DNA from: an uncultured Lachnospiraceae bacterium
GTDB taxonomy: Bacteria > Bacillota > Clostridia > Lachnospirales > Lachnospiraceae
Reading direction: 5' to 3'
NCBI GenBank assembly: GCA_934418055.1
Contig: CAKRWX010000015.1
Location: forward strand, 1-19,991
Length of the DNA: 19,991 bases
The notes beneath the pieces are model-generated. The model saw nothing but the letters and a program-made list of their open reading frames with translations, searched no databases and was not told where the DNA came from. Numbering within the stretch: the stretch's first letter is position 1; every line of letters starts with the position of its first letter. Shown here in pieces: positions 1 to 5,004 of the stretch. Both the position numbers and the translations under genes were made by a program.

Positions 1-76
1 GGTGGGTATAGCGCAGTTGGTTAGCGCGCCAGATTGTGGCTCTGGAGGCCAAGGGTTCGAATCCCTTTATCCACCC
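1..76 (+). tRNA. tRNA-His (GTG anticodon)
   Basis: The sequence folds as a tRNA. Bases 1-8 pair with 68-75, giving the extra G(-1):C73 pair typical of tRNA-His. The anticodon loop reads TTGTGGC with anticodon GTG, and the T-arm contains GGTTCGAATCC. CCA is not encoded: after the terminal C the sequence continues CTTAA. The gene begins at the first base of the window, so any upstream tRNA cluster or promoter is out of view. Confidence 0.96.
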
Positions 77-78
77 TT

Positions 79-101
79 AATTCCTTCGGGAATTTTTTTT
101 T
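79..101 (+). terminator. Rho-independent terminator after tRNA-His
   Basis: AATTCC (79-84) pairs with GGAATT (89-94) around a TTCG tetraloop and is followed directly by a run of T. It lies immediately downstream of tRNA-His and before tRNA-Gln. The stem is short, so termination may be partial, allowing read-through into tRNA-Gln. Confidence 0.75.
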
Positions 102-129
102 ACCCAGATTTCCATAAGGGGTAAGTTGT

Positions 130-201
130 TGGGCTATCGCCAAGCGGTAAGGCAAAGGACTTTGACTCCTTCATTCGTTGGTCCGAATCCAACTAGCCCA
201 G
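130..201 (+). tRNA. tRNA-Gln (TTG anticodon)
   Basis: TGGGCTA (130-136) pairs with TAGCCCA (194-200), with G201 as discriminator. The anticodon stem AAGGA/TCCTT encloses loop CTTTGAC, so the anticodon is TTG. The T-arm contains GGTCCGAATCC. CCA is not encoded. Confidence 0.96.
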
Positions 202-206
202 TTTAG

Positions 207-248
207 AAAAGTACGAAAAGACGGAGAAAAGTTTTTTCGTACTTTTTT
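207..248 (+). terminator. Rho-independent terminator after tRNA-Gln
   Basis: AAGTACGAAAA (209-219) pairs with TTTTCGTACTT (234-244) and is followed by TTTT. It closes the tRNA unit and separates it from the next promoter. Confidence 0.85.
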
Positions 249-279
249 GTTGCCCAAAACTCTTTATTGATAAAAAATA

Positions 280-288
280 TGCTACAAT
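280..288 (+). promoter_or_regulatory. Extended -10 promoter element for the aldo/keto reductase gene
   Basis: TGCTACAAT matches the extended -10 form TGnTATAAT with one change. No convincing -35 hexamer is visible at 17 bases, as is common for extended -10 promoters. The predicted start lies about 50 bases before the ATG at 344. Confidence 0.55.
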
Positions 289-343
289 ATCTAAAGAAAG
301 TGTCATAAAGAAAACAATTAGATCAGTCAAATGGGGAGTTATC

Positions 344-1489
344 ATGCAGAAACGAAGATTAGGAAAAACAGAGTTACAGGTCAGTGAGATTGGCTTTGGA
401 GGTGAATGGCTGGAGCGTCATCCAGAGGAAGAGGGAATTGAACTAATCCATTATGCCAGTTCCCAGGGAATTAACATTTTGGACTGTTGGATGGCAGATC
501 CGAAATCCAGGGATATTATTGGAAAAGGAATTAAGGACAACCGGAATCAGTGGTATATTCAGGGACATATCGGCTCTACCTGGAAAGACAGTCAGTATTA
601 TCGGACAAGAGATATGAAGTATGTGCGCCCGGCATTTGAGGATTTGTTAAAACGTCTGCAGACCGATTATATTGATCTTGGCATGATCCACTATGTGGAT
701 TCAGAGGAAGAATGGGAGCAGATCCAGCATTCCGATTATTTGGATTATGTGATGGATTTAAAGAAACGTGGTACGATCCGTCATATCGGCATTAGTTCCC
801 ATAACCCGAAGGTGGCAGTAAAAGCCGCAGAATCCGGATATGTGGAAATGATCCTGTTCAGCATCAACCCGGCTTTTGATATGCTTCCAGCCAGCGAGAA
901 TATTGATACCATGTTTGCAGATGAATTTGACAGCGGCTTAAAGGGAATCGACAAGGACCGGGCGCATCTGTACCAGGTCTGTGAGCAGCTGGATGTGGGA
1001 ATTACAGTCATGAAAGGTTTTGCGGGAGGCAGACTGTTTGATGAGAAGAGGTCTCCGTTTGGTGTGAAAATGACTCCAGTCCAGTGTATTCACTATGCAT
1101 TGACCAGACCGGCTGTTGCTTCTATTATGTGTGGTTATGACACCAAAGAGCAGGTGAACGATGCAGTGGCTTACGAGAGCGCGTCTTCAGAAGAGAGAGA
1201 TTACGCGTCCGTGATTGCAAATGCACCGCAGCATTCTTATCGTGGTCAGTGTACTTACTGTGGCCATTGCAAACCATGTGTGGCAAATCTGGATATTGCC
1301 ATGATCAATAAGTTTTACGATCTGGCTACCATGCAGCCACAGGTTCCAGCTACAGTCCAGTCCCATTACGAGCTGCTGGAACACCACGCTTCCCAGTGTA
1401 TTGGTTGTCACGCCTGTGAGAAACGGTGCCCATTTGGGGTTCCAATTGCGGAGAGAATGGAAAAAACTGCAAAATTATTTGGCTGTTAA
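344..1489 (+). CDS. Aldo/keto reductase-like protein with C-terminal 4Fe-4S domain
   Basis: The 381-residue cytoplasmic protein has an N-terminal aldo/keto reductase TIM barrel (about residues 1-280; it opens RRLGKTELQVSEIGFG) and a ferredoxin-like tail. Cys303, 306, 309 and 312 form CxxCxxCxxC; Cys352, 355, 358 and 362 form CxxCxxCxxxCP, so two 4Fe-4S clusters are likely. It resembles COG1453-type Fe-S aldo/keto reductases. The canonical tetrad is incomplete: Asp47 and His116 are present, but the usual catalytic Tyr position (about 52) is Asp, and the Lys strand reads YIQGHIG with no Lys. Classical NADPH carbonyl reduction is therefore doubtful, and an electron-transfer or other redox role is possible. 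The substrate is unknown. Start chosen from GGGGAG at 333-338. It may be co-transcribed with the FeoA-like gene 60 bases downstream. Confidence 0.88.
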   Translation: MQKRRLGKTELQVSEIGFGGEWLERHPEEEGIELIHYASSQGINILDCWMADPKSRDIIGKGIKDNRNQWYIQGHIGSTWKDSQYYRTRDMKYVRPAFEDLLKRLQTDYIDLGMIHYVDSEEEWEQIQHSDYLDYVMDLKKRGTIRHIGISSHNPKVAVKAAESGYVEMILFSINPAFDMLPASENIDTMFADEFDSGLKGIDKDRAHLYQVCEQLDVGITVMKGFAGGRLFDEKRSPFGVKMTPVQCIHYALTRPAVASIMCGYDTKEQVNDAVAYESASSEERDYASVIANAPQHSYRGQCTYCGHCKPCVANLDIAMINKFYDLATMQPQVPATVQSHYELLEHHASQCIGCHACEKRCPFGVPIAERMEKTAKLFGC

Positions 1490-1535
1490 AACCTTATGCT
1501 TGACTAACCGGGGGTTGCAGGAGCAAACTAAGGTT
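1490..1535 (+). promoter_or_regulatory. Predicted stem-loop between the reductase and feoA-like genes
   Basis: AACCTTA (1490-1496) pairs with TAAGGTT (1529-1535), TGCT (1497-1500) pairs with AGCA (1522-1525) across a three-base bulge, and an inner hairpin AACC-GGG-GGTT (1506-1516) caps the structure. No T run follows, so it does not look like an intrinsic terminator. It could be an mRNA-stability or regulatory element. The fold is read by eye only. Confidence 0.4.
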
Positions 1536-1554
1536 AAGAGCAGGGGGTGTTATG

Positions 1555-1767
1555 ATGCAGGCATTATCAACCGCAGAATCAGGCAAAAGATACACCATCA
1601 AATGGATGTTTGGCAACAAGAACGTGTTAGATTTTTTACACAAATATGATTTCCAGGAAGGCAGTATTATCGATGTGATCCAGCAGAACCGTGACTGGAT
1701 GATCATTGGCAATGATGGATGTCGGCTGGCTATTGGATGTGATGTGGCCGCCAGGATCCAGGTGTAA
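1555..1767 (+). CDS. FeoA-like small protein (orphan)
   Basis: The product is 70 residues (71 if the ATG at 1552 is used). Its pattern resembles the FeoA/SH3-like domain of ferrous iron transport: a polar N-terminus, a middle segment with FLHKYDFQEGSIIDVI, and an ending GCRLAIGCDVAARIQV that matches the typical FeoA close, where the chain returns to a conserved small/Ala-Ile-x-Val strand. FeoA normally acts with the FeoB membrane GTPase, but no feoB is in the window, so this is a stand-alone copy of uncertain function. Two ATGs are adjacent. The AGGGGGT ribosome binding site at 1542-1548 lies 6 bases before 1555 but only 3 before 1552, which favours 1555. A strong terminator follows. Confidence 0.75.
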   Translation: MQALSTAESGKRYTIKWMFGNKNVLDFLHKYDFQEGSIIDVIQQNRDWMIIGNDGCRLAIGCDVAARIQV

Positions 1768-1800
1768 AAGTTCAAAGTAACCGTAAAGATTCAGACAAAG

Positions 1801-1842
1801 AAACAGGGCATGAAAGATATCGTCTTTCATGCCCTGTTTGTT
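1801..1842. terminator. Bidirectional terminator between convergent genes
   Basis: A perfect 17-base-pair stem, 1801-1817 with 1823-1839, encloses a 5-base loop (TATCG) and carries A-rich sequence on one side and TTTGTT on the other. It sits between the FeoA-like gene and the convergent minus-strand gene ending at 1843, and can serve both. Confidence 0.88.
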
Positions 1843-2169
1843 CTACCGTGTTCCTTTCCACTTCCCATCGGAATTGACATAATAATTGTCAATCCAGGTG
1901 TTGGATGCCATCTCTCCATCTTCGTTGAAGTAATACCAACAGCCTTTACTCTTTAACCACCCGGTCTTCTTACAGCCTTCCTTATCCAGATAATAAGTTT
2001 TGCCATTGTCATTTATCCAACCGGTGACGCTTTCACCGTCATCATTCAAGTAAGTCCAGGTATGATCATCGTGTTCGGTCCAGGTGCCTGCGAAGGCTGG
2101 GACGCAGAAGATGAGCATCATCAGAAGGGAAAGTGTGACTGACGCAAGATACTTACGCGCTCGATTCAT
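1843..2169 (-). CDS. Small secreted GW-repeat (choline/glucan-binding type) protein
   Basis: The 108-residue protein has a signal peptide (basic MNRARK, hydrophobic core, likely cleavage after AFA at residue 27). The rest is aromatic cell-wall-binding-type repeats (for example WTYLNDDGESVTGW, TYYLDKEGCKKTGW, WYYFNEDGEMASNTW). Such repeats bind choline on teichoic acids or glucans in other Gram-positives; the ligand here is unknown. There is no catalytic domain. The start is well supported: AAGGAGGT lies just upstream of ATG at 2169, whereas an upstream in-frame ATG at 2262 overlaps the predicted promoter and has no such site. Two Cys residues in the repeats are unusual for a secreted protein of this type. 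It belongs with the larger GW-repeat protein at 3327-4724. Confidence 0.82.
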   Translation of the reverse strand: MNRARKYLASVTLSLLMMLIFCVPAFAGTWTEHDDHTWTYLNDDGESVTGWINDNGKTYYLDKEGCKKTGWLKSKGCWYYFNEDGEMASNTWIDNYYVNSDGKWKGTR

Positions 2170-2238
2170 CACAAACCTCCTTTCTGTCATTTCATTTGCA
2201 AAAATCCATGGCGGATACCATTTCTCTTTGGTATCTTC

Positions 2239-2267
2239 AGTATAACACAGAGAAAAAATCATGTATA
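2239..2267 (-). promoter_or_regulatory. Promoter of the small GW-repeat protein
   Basis: Read on the minus strand, TATACA (2267-2262) is followed by a 17-base spacer and an extended -10, TGTTATACT (the TATACT hexamer is at 2244-2239). It lies about 70 bases upstream of the chosen ATG at 2169 and overlaps the longer reading frame, which supports the shorter start. Confidence 0.6.
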
Positions 2268-2365
2268 GACTACAATACCGTTACAAATCTTACGATTTTT
2301 GAACAAGTTTCTTACTGAGTTTGGTCAATCGTTAAAAGCGTGTCGAATGGTGCGCTTAAATTTTC

Positions 2366-2394
2366 TTTTCAAATAAGGGAAAATCGGGTATATT
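2366..2394 (+). promoter_or_regulatory. Promoter of the 50-residue coiled-coil gene
   Basis: TTTTCA (2366-2371), a 17-base spacer and TATATT (2389-2394) match sigma-A -35 and -10 boxes at 4/6 and 5/6. The predicted transcript would have a leader of about 110 bases before the ATG at 2511. Confidence 0.5.
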
Positions 2395-2510
2395 AAAATC
2401 ACTTTCATATTATTTTTATCTAAGATCTGTTTCATGAGGGTGTGAAGAAAAAGCCTTGAGAGAGCATGGGACAGAAGATATTTTCATTTAATATAGGAGG
2501 AAAAAGTTGT

Positions 2511-2663
2511 ATGGGTCTGAATGAGAGAATTGCGGAGCTGGAAGCGGAGAATGCGAAATTAAAGCAGGAAAATGATCAACTGCTGGACATTGTTGTCCAG
2601 ATGAGAAGTACATTGAACCGTCTGATTGCACGGTATATTTCCTCAGATTCCCAGGAAGGGTAA
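2511..2663 (+). CDS. 50-residue coiled-coil protein, function unknown
   Basis: The ATG at 2511 is preceded by AGGAGG (2495-2500). An in-frame ATG at 2466 has no comparable site and was not chosen. The predicted protein begins MGLNERIAELEAENAKLKQE and is almost entirely one amphipathic helix with Leu/Ile heptads, as in a short leucine zipper (about residues 5-40), ending in a polar tail SSDSQEG. There is no signal peptide or membrane segment, so it is probably cytoplasmic. It faces the convergent zinc-ribbon/coiled-coil gene, and the two coiled coils could be partners, which is inference only. I do not recognise a family. Confidence 0.65.
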   Translation: MGLNERIAELEAENAKLKQENDQLLDIVVQMRSTLNRLIARYISSDSQEG

Positions 2664-2699
2664 GACCAAATGGAATCTGGTTTGTATGATTCTTACAAA

Positions 2700-2726
2700 A
2701 CAGCCAGGGCTCAAGGCTCTGGCTGT
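2700..2726 (-). terminator. Terminator between convergent coiled-coil genes
   Basis: ACAGCCAGGGC (2700-2710) pairs with GCTCTGGCTGT (2716-2726), with one wobble, around a five-base loop. On the minus strand the stem is followed by TTTTGT, making it a good terminator for the gene ending at 2729. On the plus strand the T run is more distant, so termination of the 2511-2663 transcript is probably weaker. Confidence 0.75.
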
Positions 2727-2728
2727 CG

Positions 2729-3139
2729 TCAACTGCTTTTCTTCAATTCACTTTGTAGTTTCTGGATTTCCCTCTCTAATGTCCGGGTGCGCTTTAACTG
2801 ACTCCATATGGTCTGATGCATCCACGATACGGTCTGATTTAGCTTTTGATTCTCTTCTTCCAGTCTGGTGACCTCCTGAGTCAGACAGCCTACGATTTCT
2901 CTTTGATTATGAAGAGCGGCTGGTTTGCAGATCTTCTGGATATAGGGCGTGGAAGATGATACTATCTGACTGCTGATCAGCTTGTCTCTCTGCTCATAAT
3001 CCAGATTCATAAAATCCTGATAACGCATTTCAATCAGAGTCATGGCAATGTCACATCGGTGGCATATGGCATTCTTGGGCAGTTGATAATACGCATAAAA
3101 TCCACATTGTCTACAGTAGTAAACGGATAAGTCTCTCAT
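2729..3139 (-). CDS. Zinc-ribbon and coiled-coil protein, function unknown
   Basis: The 136-residue protein has Cys9, Cys12, Cys26 and Cys29 in a CxxC-x13-CxxC arrangement, a likely zinc ribbon. A middle region (about 30-80) carries the segment FMNLDYEQRDKLISSQIV. From about residue 85 to the end it is a charged coiled coil (LTQEVTRLEEENQKLNQTV and on). It has no signal peptide. The start is chosen from AGGAGGGGG just upstream of the ATG; an upstream in-frame ATG would add 31 hydrophobic, poorly supported residues. The architecture suggests an adaptor or regulator that binds nucleic acid or protein and oligomerises; the specific role is unknown. It is convergent with a 50-residue coiled-coil gene. 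Confidence 0.75.
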   Translation of the reverse strand: MRDLSVYYCRQCGFYAYYQLPKNAICHRCDIAMTLIEMRYQDFMNLDYEQRDKLISSQIVSSSTPYIQKICKPAALHNQREIVGCLTQEVTRLEEENQKLNQTVSWMHQTIWSQLKRTRTLEREIQKLQSELKKSS

Positions 3140-3255
3140 ACATATCCCCCTCCTGACATTGACAAAATAATACATCGTAATATATAAGACGTTTTTGTAG
3201 GAGTATATGCAACGGTTTTTGAAAAATAACACATTTGTTGAAAAAAATTTATTGG

Positions 3256-3288
3256 TAAAAGAAAAGCCCCCGCGAGATGACGGGGGTC
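3256..3288 (-). terminator. Terminator of the large GW-repeat gene
   Basis: On the minus strand CCCCCG (3286-3281) pairs with CGGGGG (3272-3267) around an 8-base loop and is followed by CTTTTCTTTT. It lies about 40 bases past the stop codon at 3327 and also isolates the next minus-strand gene, which must have its own promoter. Confidence 0.85.
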
Positions 3289-3326
3289 TTAGAGTGAATG
3301 GATAAAATAATATGATGATATGGATG

Positions 3327-4724
3327 TTACTGGATTACGCCATTGACGTCCACGGTCCAGATGTTCTCATGGGAATCCTTAAAGTCACGGTATCCGGTTC
3401 CAAGCTCTGGTCTGGAAGAGGACTTGGAGGAAGTGGTGGCTTTCTGGATGATACCGGAAGCGTTGATCAGATAGCGGTTCTCCTGGAAGGTCACCGGGCT
3501 GTAGCGTAAGTCAGAATCCGCTTCTTTTCTTAAACCGTACTCGTAGAGCACGTTGTCGCGGATGCCGTGGTAGCCCTGTCCTTTTTTAGCACCCTCTGTG
3601 TGGAAGAACCAGGTCTGGCTGGTTCCGGATTCCTCATCGGTGATGATCTGTTTGCCGGTTTTCATAACGCCGTCAGTTCCGAAGTAGAAGTTGGCGATGG
3701 AGCCGTCCTCTAAAGTTACCACCTGAAGGCCAGTCTGCATCTCGCCGCGGGTGTTAAAAGCGTAACGGGTGGCGTTGATGGAGAAAGTCTGGATGCCGGT
3801 CTGGGCAAAGTAAGGAACGCCGTTCTTAAAATAGAACTGGTAGGTCTCCTCCTCAGCGCTGACGCCAGGAATTCCCTCGATGGTCATCCAGCCAGAAGCC
3901 CGTTTGCCCTGGGCATCGTAATACTGATAGCCTGCTGCGCTGTCTGCGGAATTGGTGGAACTGAAGTTTGCATTTGCGTCAGCAGAGTTGTCAGCTTCTG
4001 CGTTGGAACCGGTAGCAATGCTGGAATTGTCAGAATCTGCAGAAACCGCTGTCTCTGGCAGCTTGTACCATCCAGTCACCATTTTGCCGTCACGGAAGGA
4101 GAAATAATCTCCGCCGATCTTTTTATCTACCTGATTCTCGATCATTTTGCCAGTGCTGTCAAAATAGAACCATGCAGTCTCTTCTTCTGGATCTTCATTG
4201 CTGATGTCTAACTGGACCCAGCCTTTTTTCATGATTCCGTCAGTAGAATTGCCAAAGTAATAAGTAGAACCGTCGATTTCAGCCAGTCCGGTCATCATGC
4301 GGCCATCGCCGTCAAAATAGTACCAGTTGTCTTCGATGGTCTTAAATTTGGAAATGGTAGCTTTTCCGTCTTTTCCATAGTAATACCAGTAAAATTCCGG
4401 CGCGTCGTCGCTGTCCCAGGAATCTTCATTGGCGATGGATACCCACTGGTTGGACACGCGCTTTCCGTCTGCGCCTACATAGTAGTCGTCGATCTGCATA
4501 TTGTATGCACGGTTGCCGTTCTCATCCAGGTAATACCACTCGCCGTCCTGCTTTTTCCAGGAATCTGTCAGCTTGTAGCCATCGGAATCATAGTAGCTCC
4601 AGTTCTCATTTTCCTGAACCCAGCCGGTTGCCTGTGCCAGGACAGGGGTAGTAAAGATCGGAGCAAAGGCAGTGATCACTGCCGTGGTAGATAATACAGC
4701 CGCAAGTTTCATATGTTTTCTCAT
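3327..4724 (-). CDS. Secreted GW-repeat cell-wall-binding protein without catalytic domain
   Basis: The 465-residue protein starts with a signal peptide (MRKHMK, hydrophobic 7-29, likely cleavage near VLA-QA, residues 30-32). Residues 33-225 and 265-430 are aromatic repeats of the choline/glucan-binding type (WSYYDSDGYKLTDSW, WYYLDENGNRAYN, WYYFDGDGRMMTG, TYYFGNSTDGIMKKGW and others). The two blocks are separated by a low-complexity Ser/Ala/Asn/Asp linker (225-264). The C-terminal 35 residues (SSKSSSRPELGTGYRD...) are not repeat-like. No hydrolase, amidase or toxin domain is seen, so it may be a structural surface or scaffold protein. The start is supported by AAAGGAGAG upstream. It is transcribed divergently from the glycan operon. 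Confidence 0.87.
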   Translation of the reverse strand: MRKHMKLAAVLSTTAVITAFAPIFTTPVLAQATGWVQENENWSYYDSDGYKLTDSWKKQDGEWYYLDENGNRAYNMQIDDYYVGADGKRVSNQWVSIANEDSWDSDDAPEFYWYYYGKDGKATISKFKTIEDNWYYFDGDGRMMTGLAEIDGSTYYFGNSTDGIMKKGWVQLDISNEDPEEETAWFYFDSTGKMIENQVDKKIGGDYFSFRDGKMVTGWYKLPETAVSADSDNSSIATGSNAEADNSADANANFSSTNSADSAAGYQYYDAQGKRASGWMTIEGIPGVSAEEETYQFYFKNGVPYFAQTGIQTFSINATRYAFNTRGEMQTGLQVVTLEDGSIANFYFGTDGVMKTGKQIITDEESGTSQTWFFHTEGAKKGQGYHGIRDNVLYEYGLRKEADSDLRYSPVTFQENRYLINASGIIQKATTSSKSSSRPELGTGYRDFKDSHENIWTVDVNGVIQ

Positions 4725-4778
4725 AAAATGCTCTCCTTTTTTGGTGGCTGAAAATCCGTTGTTTGCATTACTGGGCCA

Positions 4779-4784
4779 GTATAC
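4779..4784 (-). promoter_or_regulatory. Possible -10 box of the large GW-repeat gene
   Basis: TATACT on the minus strand lies about 55 bases before the ATG at 4724. The region 16-17 bases further upstream is only a T run, a poor -35 match, so this is a weak call. Confidence 0.3.
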
Positions 4785-4867
4785 CCCAGAAAGCAGCGCA
4801 AAAAAAGTGCGGATTCCTGGTAAAAATGGCAGGAATCTACAATCCTCTTTTCGGCTTATAGGTTTTG

Positions 4868-4876
4868 TGTTATACT
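4868..4876 (+). promoter_or_regulatory. Extended -10 promoter of the glycan operon
   Basis: TGTTATACT is an extended -10 element, identical to the one used by the small GW-repeat gene. The -35 region at 17 bases (TTTTCG) is a poor match. It would give a leader of about 120 bases before the ATG at 5005, containing the stem described next. Confidence 0.55.
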
Positions 4877-4895
4877 ACTGAAATGAGGAAAAAAG

Positions 4896-4971
4896 GTAAC
4901 GGTTCAGCAGATCTGCGCGCTTGCTGTGCTGATTGTAAGAAAACACAGGCCAGAAGGTACTGAATCGTTGC
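4896..4971 (+). repeat. Long-range inverted repeat in the operon leader (TAACGATTCAG family)
   Basis: GTAACGGTTCAG (4896-4907) pairs with CTGAATCGTTGC (4960-4971): 12 base pairs including two G-U pairs. The interior holds further complementary pieces, such as the palindrome GCAGATCTGC at 4908-4917 and CAGCA/TGCTG. The right arm, read in reverse, shares 14 consecutive bases with 19784-19797. It could be an RNA leader structure, a dispersed repeat or a protein-binding site. It is not a TPP riboswitch: no thi-box sequence is present. Confidence 0.5.
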
Positions 4972-5004
4972 GAAATTGAAATCGTGAAAAGGAGCGGCAT
5001 TTCT

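Larger units (their letters stand above)
2170..2510. other. Divergent intergenic region with two promoters
   Basis: This 341-base AT-rich stretch has no supported gene. It holds the minus-strand promoter near 2239-2267 and the plus-strand promoter near 2366-2394. Between them, 2277-2340 contains CGTTAC and CAATCGTTAA, which loosely recall the TAACGATTCAG family described elsewhere in the window, but the match is too weak to call. Confidence 0.6.

Noticed and set aside
1401..1649. 82-codon plus-strand frame overlapping the reductase end and feoA start
   Set aside because: It overlaps two better-supported genes, has no ribosome binding site and shows no recognisable protein features.
2170..2262. 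Longer start of the small GW-repeat protein
   Set aside because: The extra 31 residues overlap the extended -10 promoter, while AAGGAGGT directly supports the start at 2169 that yields a clean signal peptide.
3140..3232. Longer start of the zinc-ribbon protein
   Set aside because: No ribosome binding site is present, and the added segment is AT-rich leader translated into Tyr/Phe/Lys-rich sequence; the site at 3145-3153 fits ATG 3139.
4877..5004. TPP riboswitch before the ThDP gene
   Set aside because: No CTGAGA thi-box or matching conserved helices are present; the stem seen here is different.
4984..5004. GTG at 4984 as start of the ThDP gene
   Set aside because: It lies upstream of the GGAG ribosome binding site that fits ATG 5005, and the extra residues are not like the family N-terminus.
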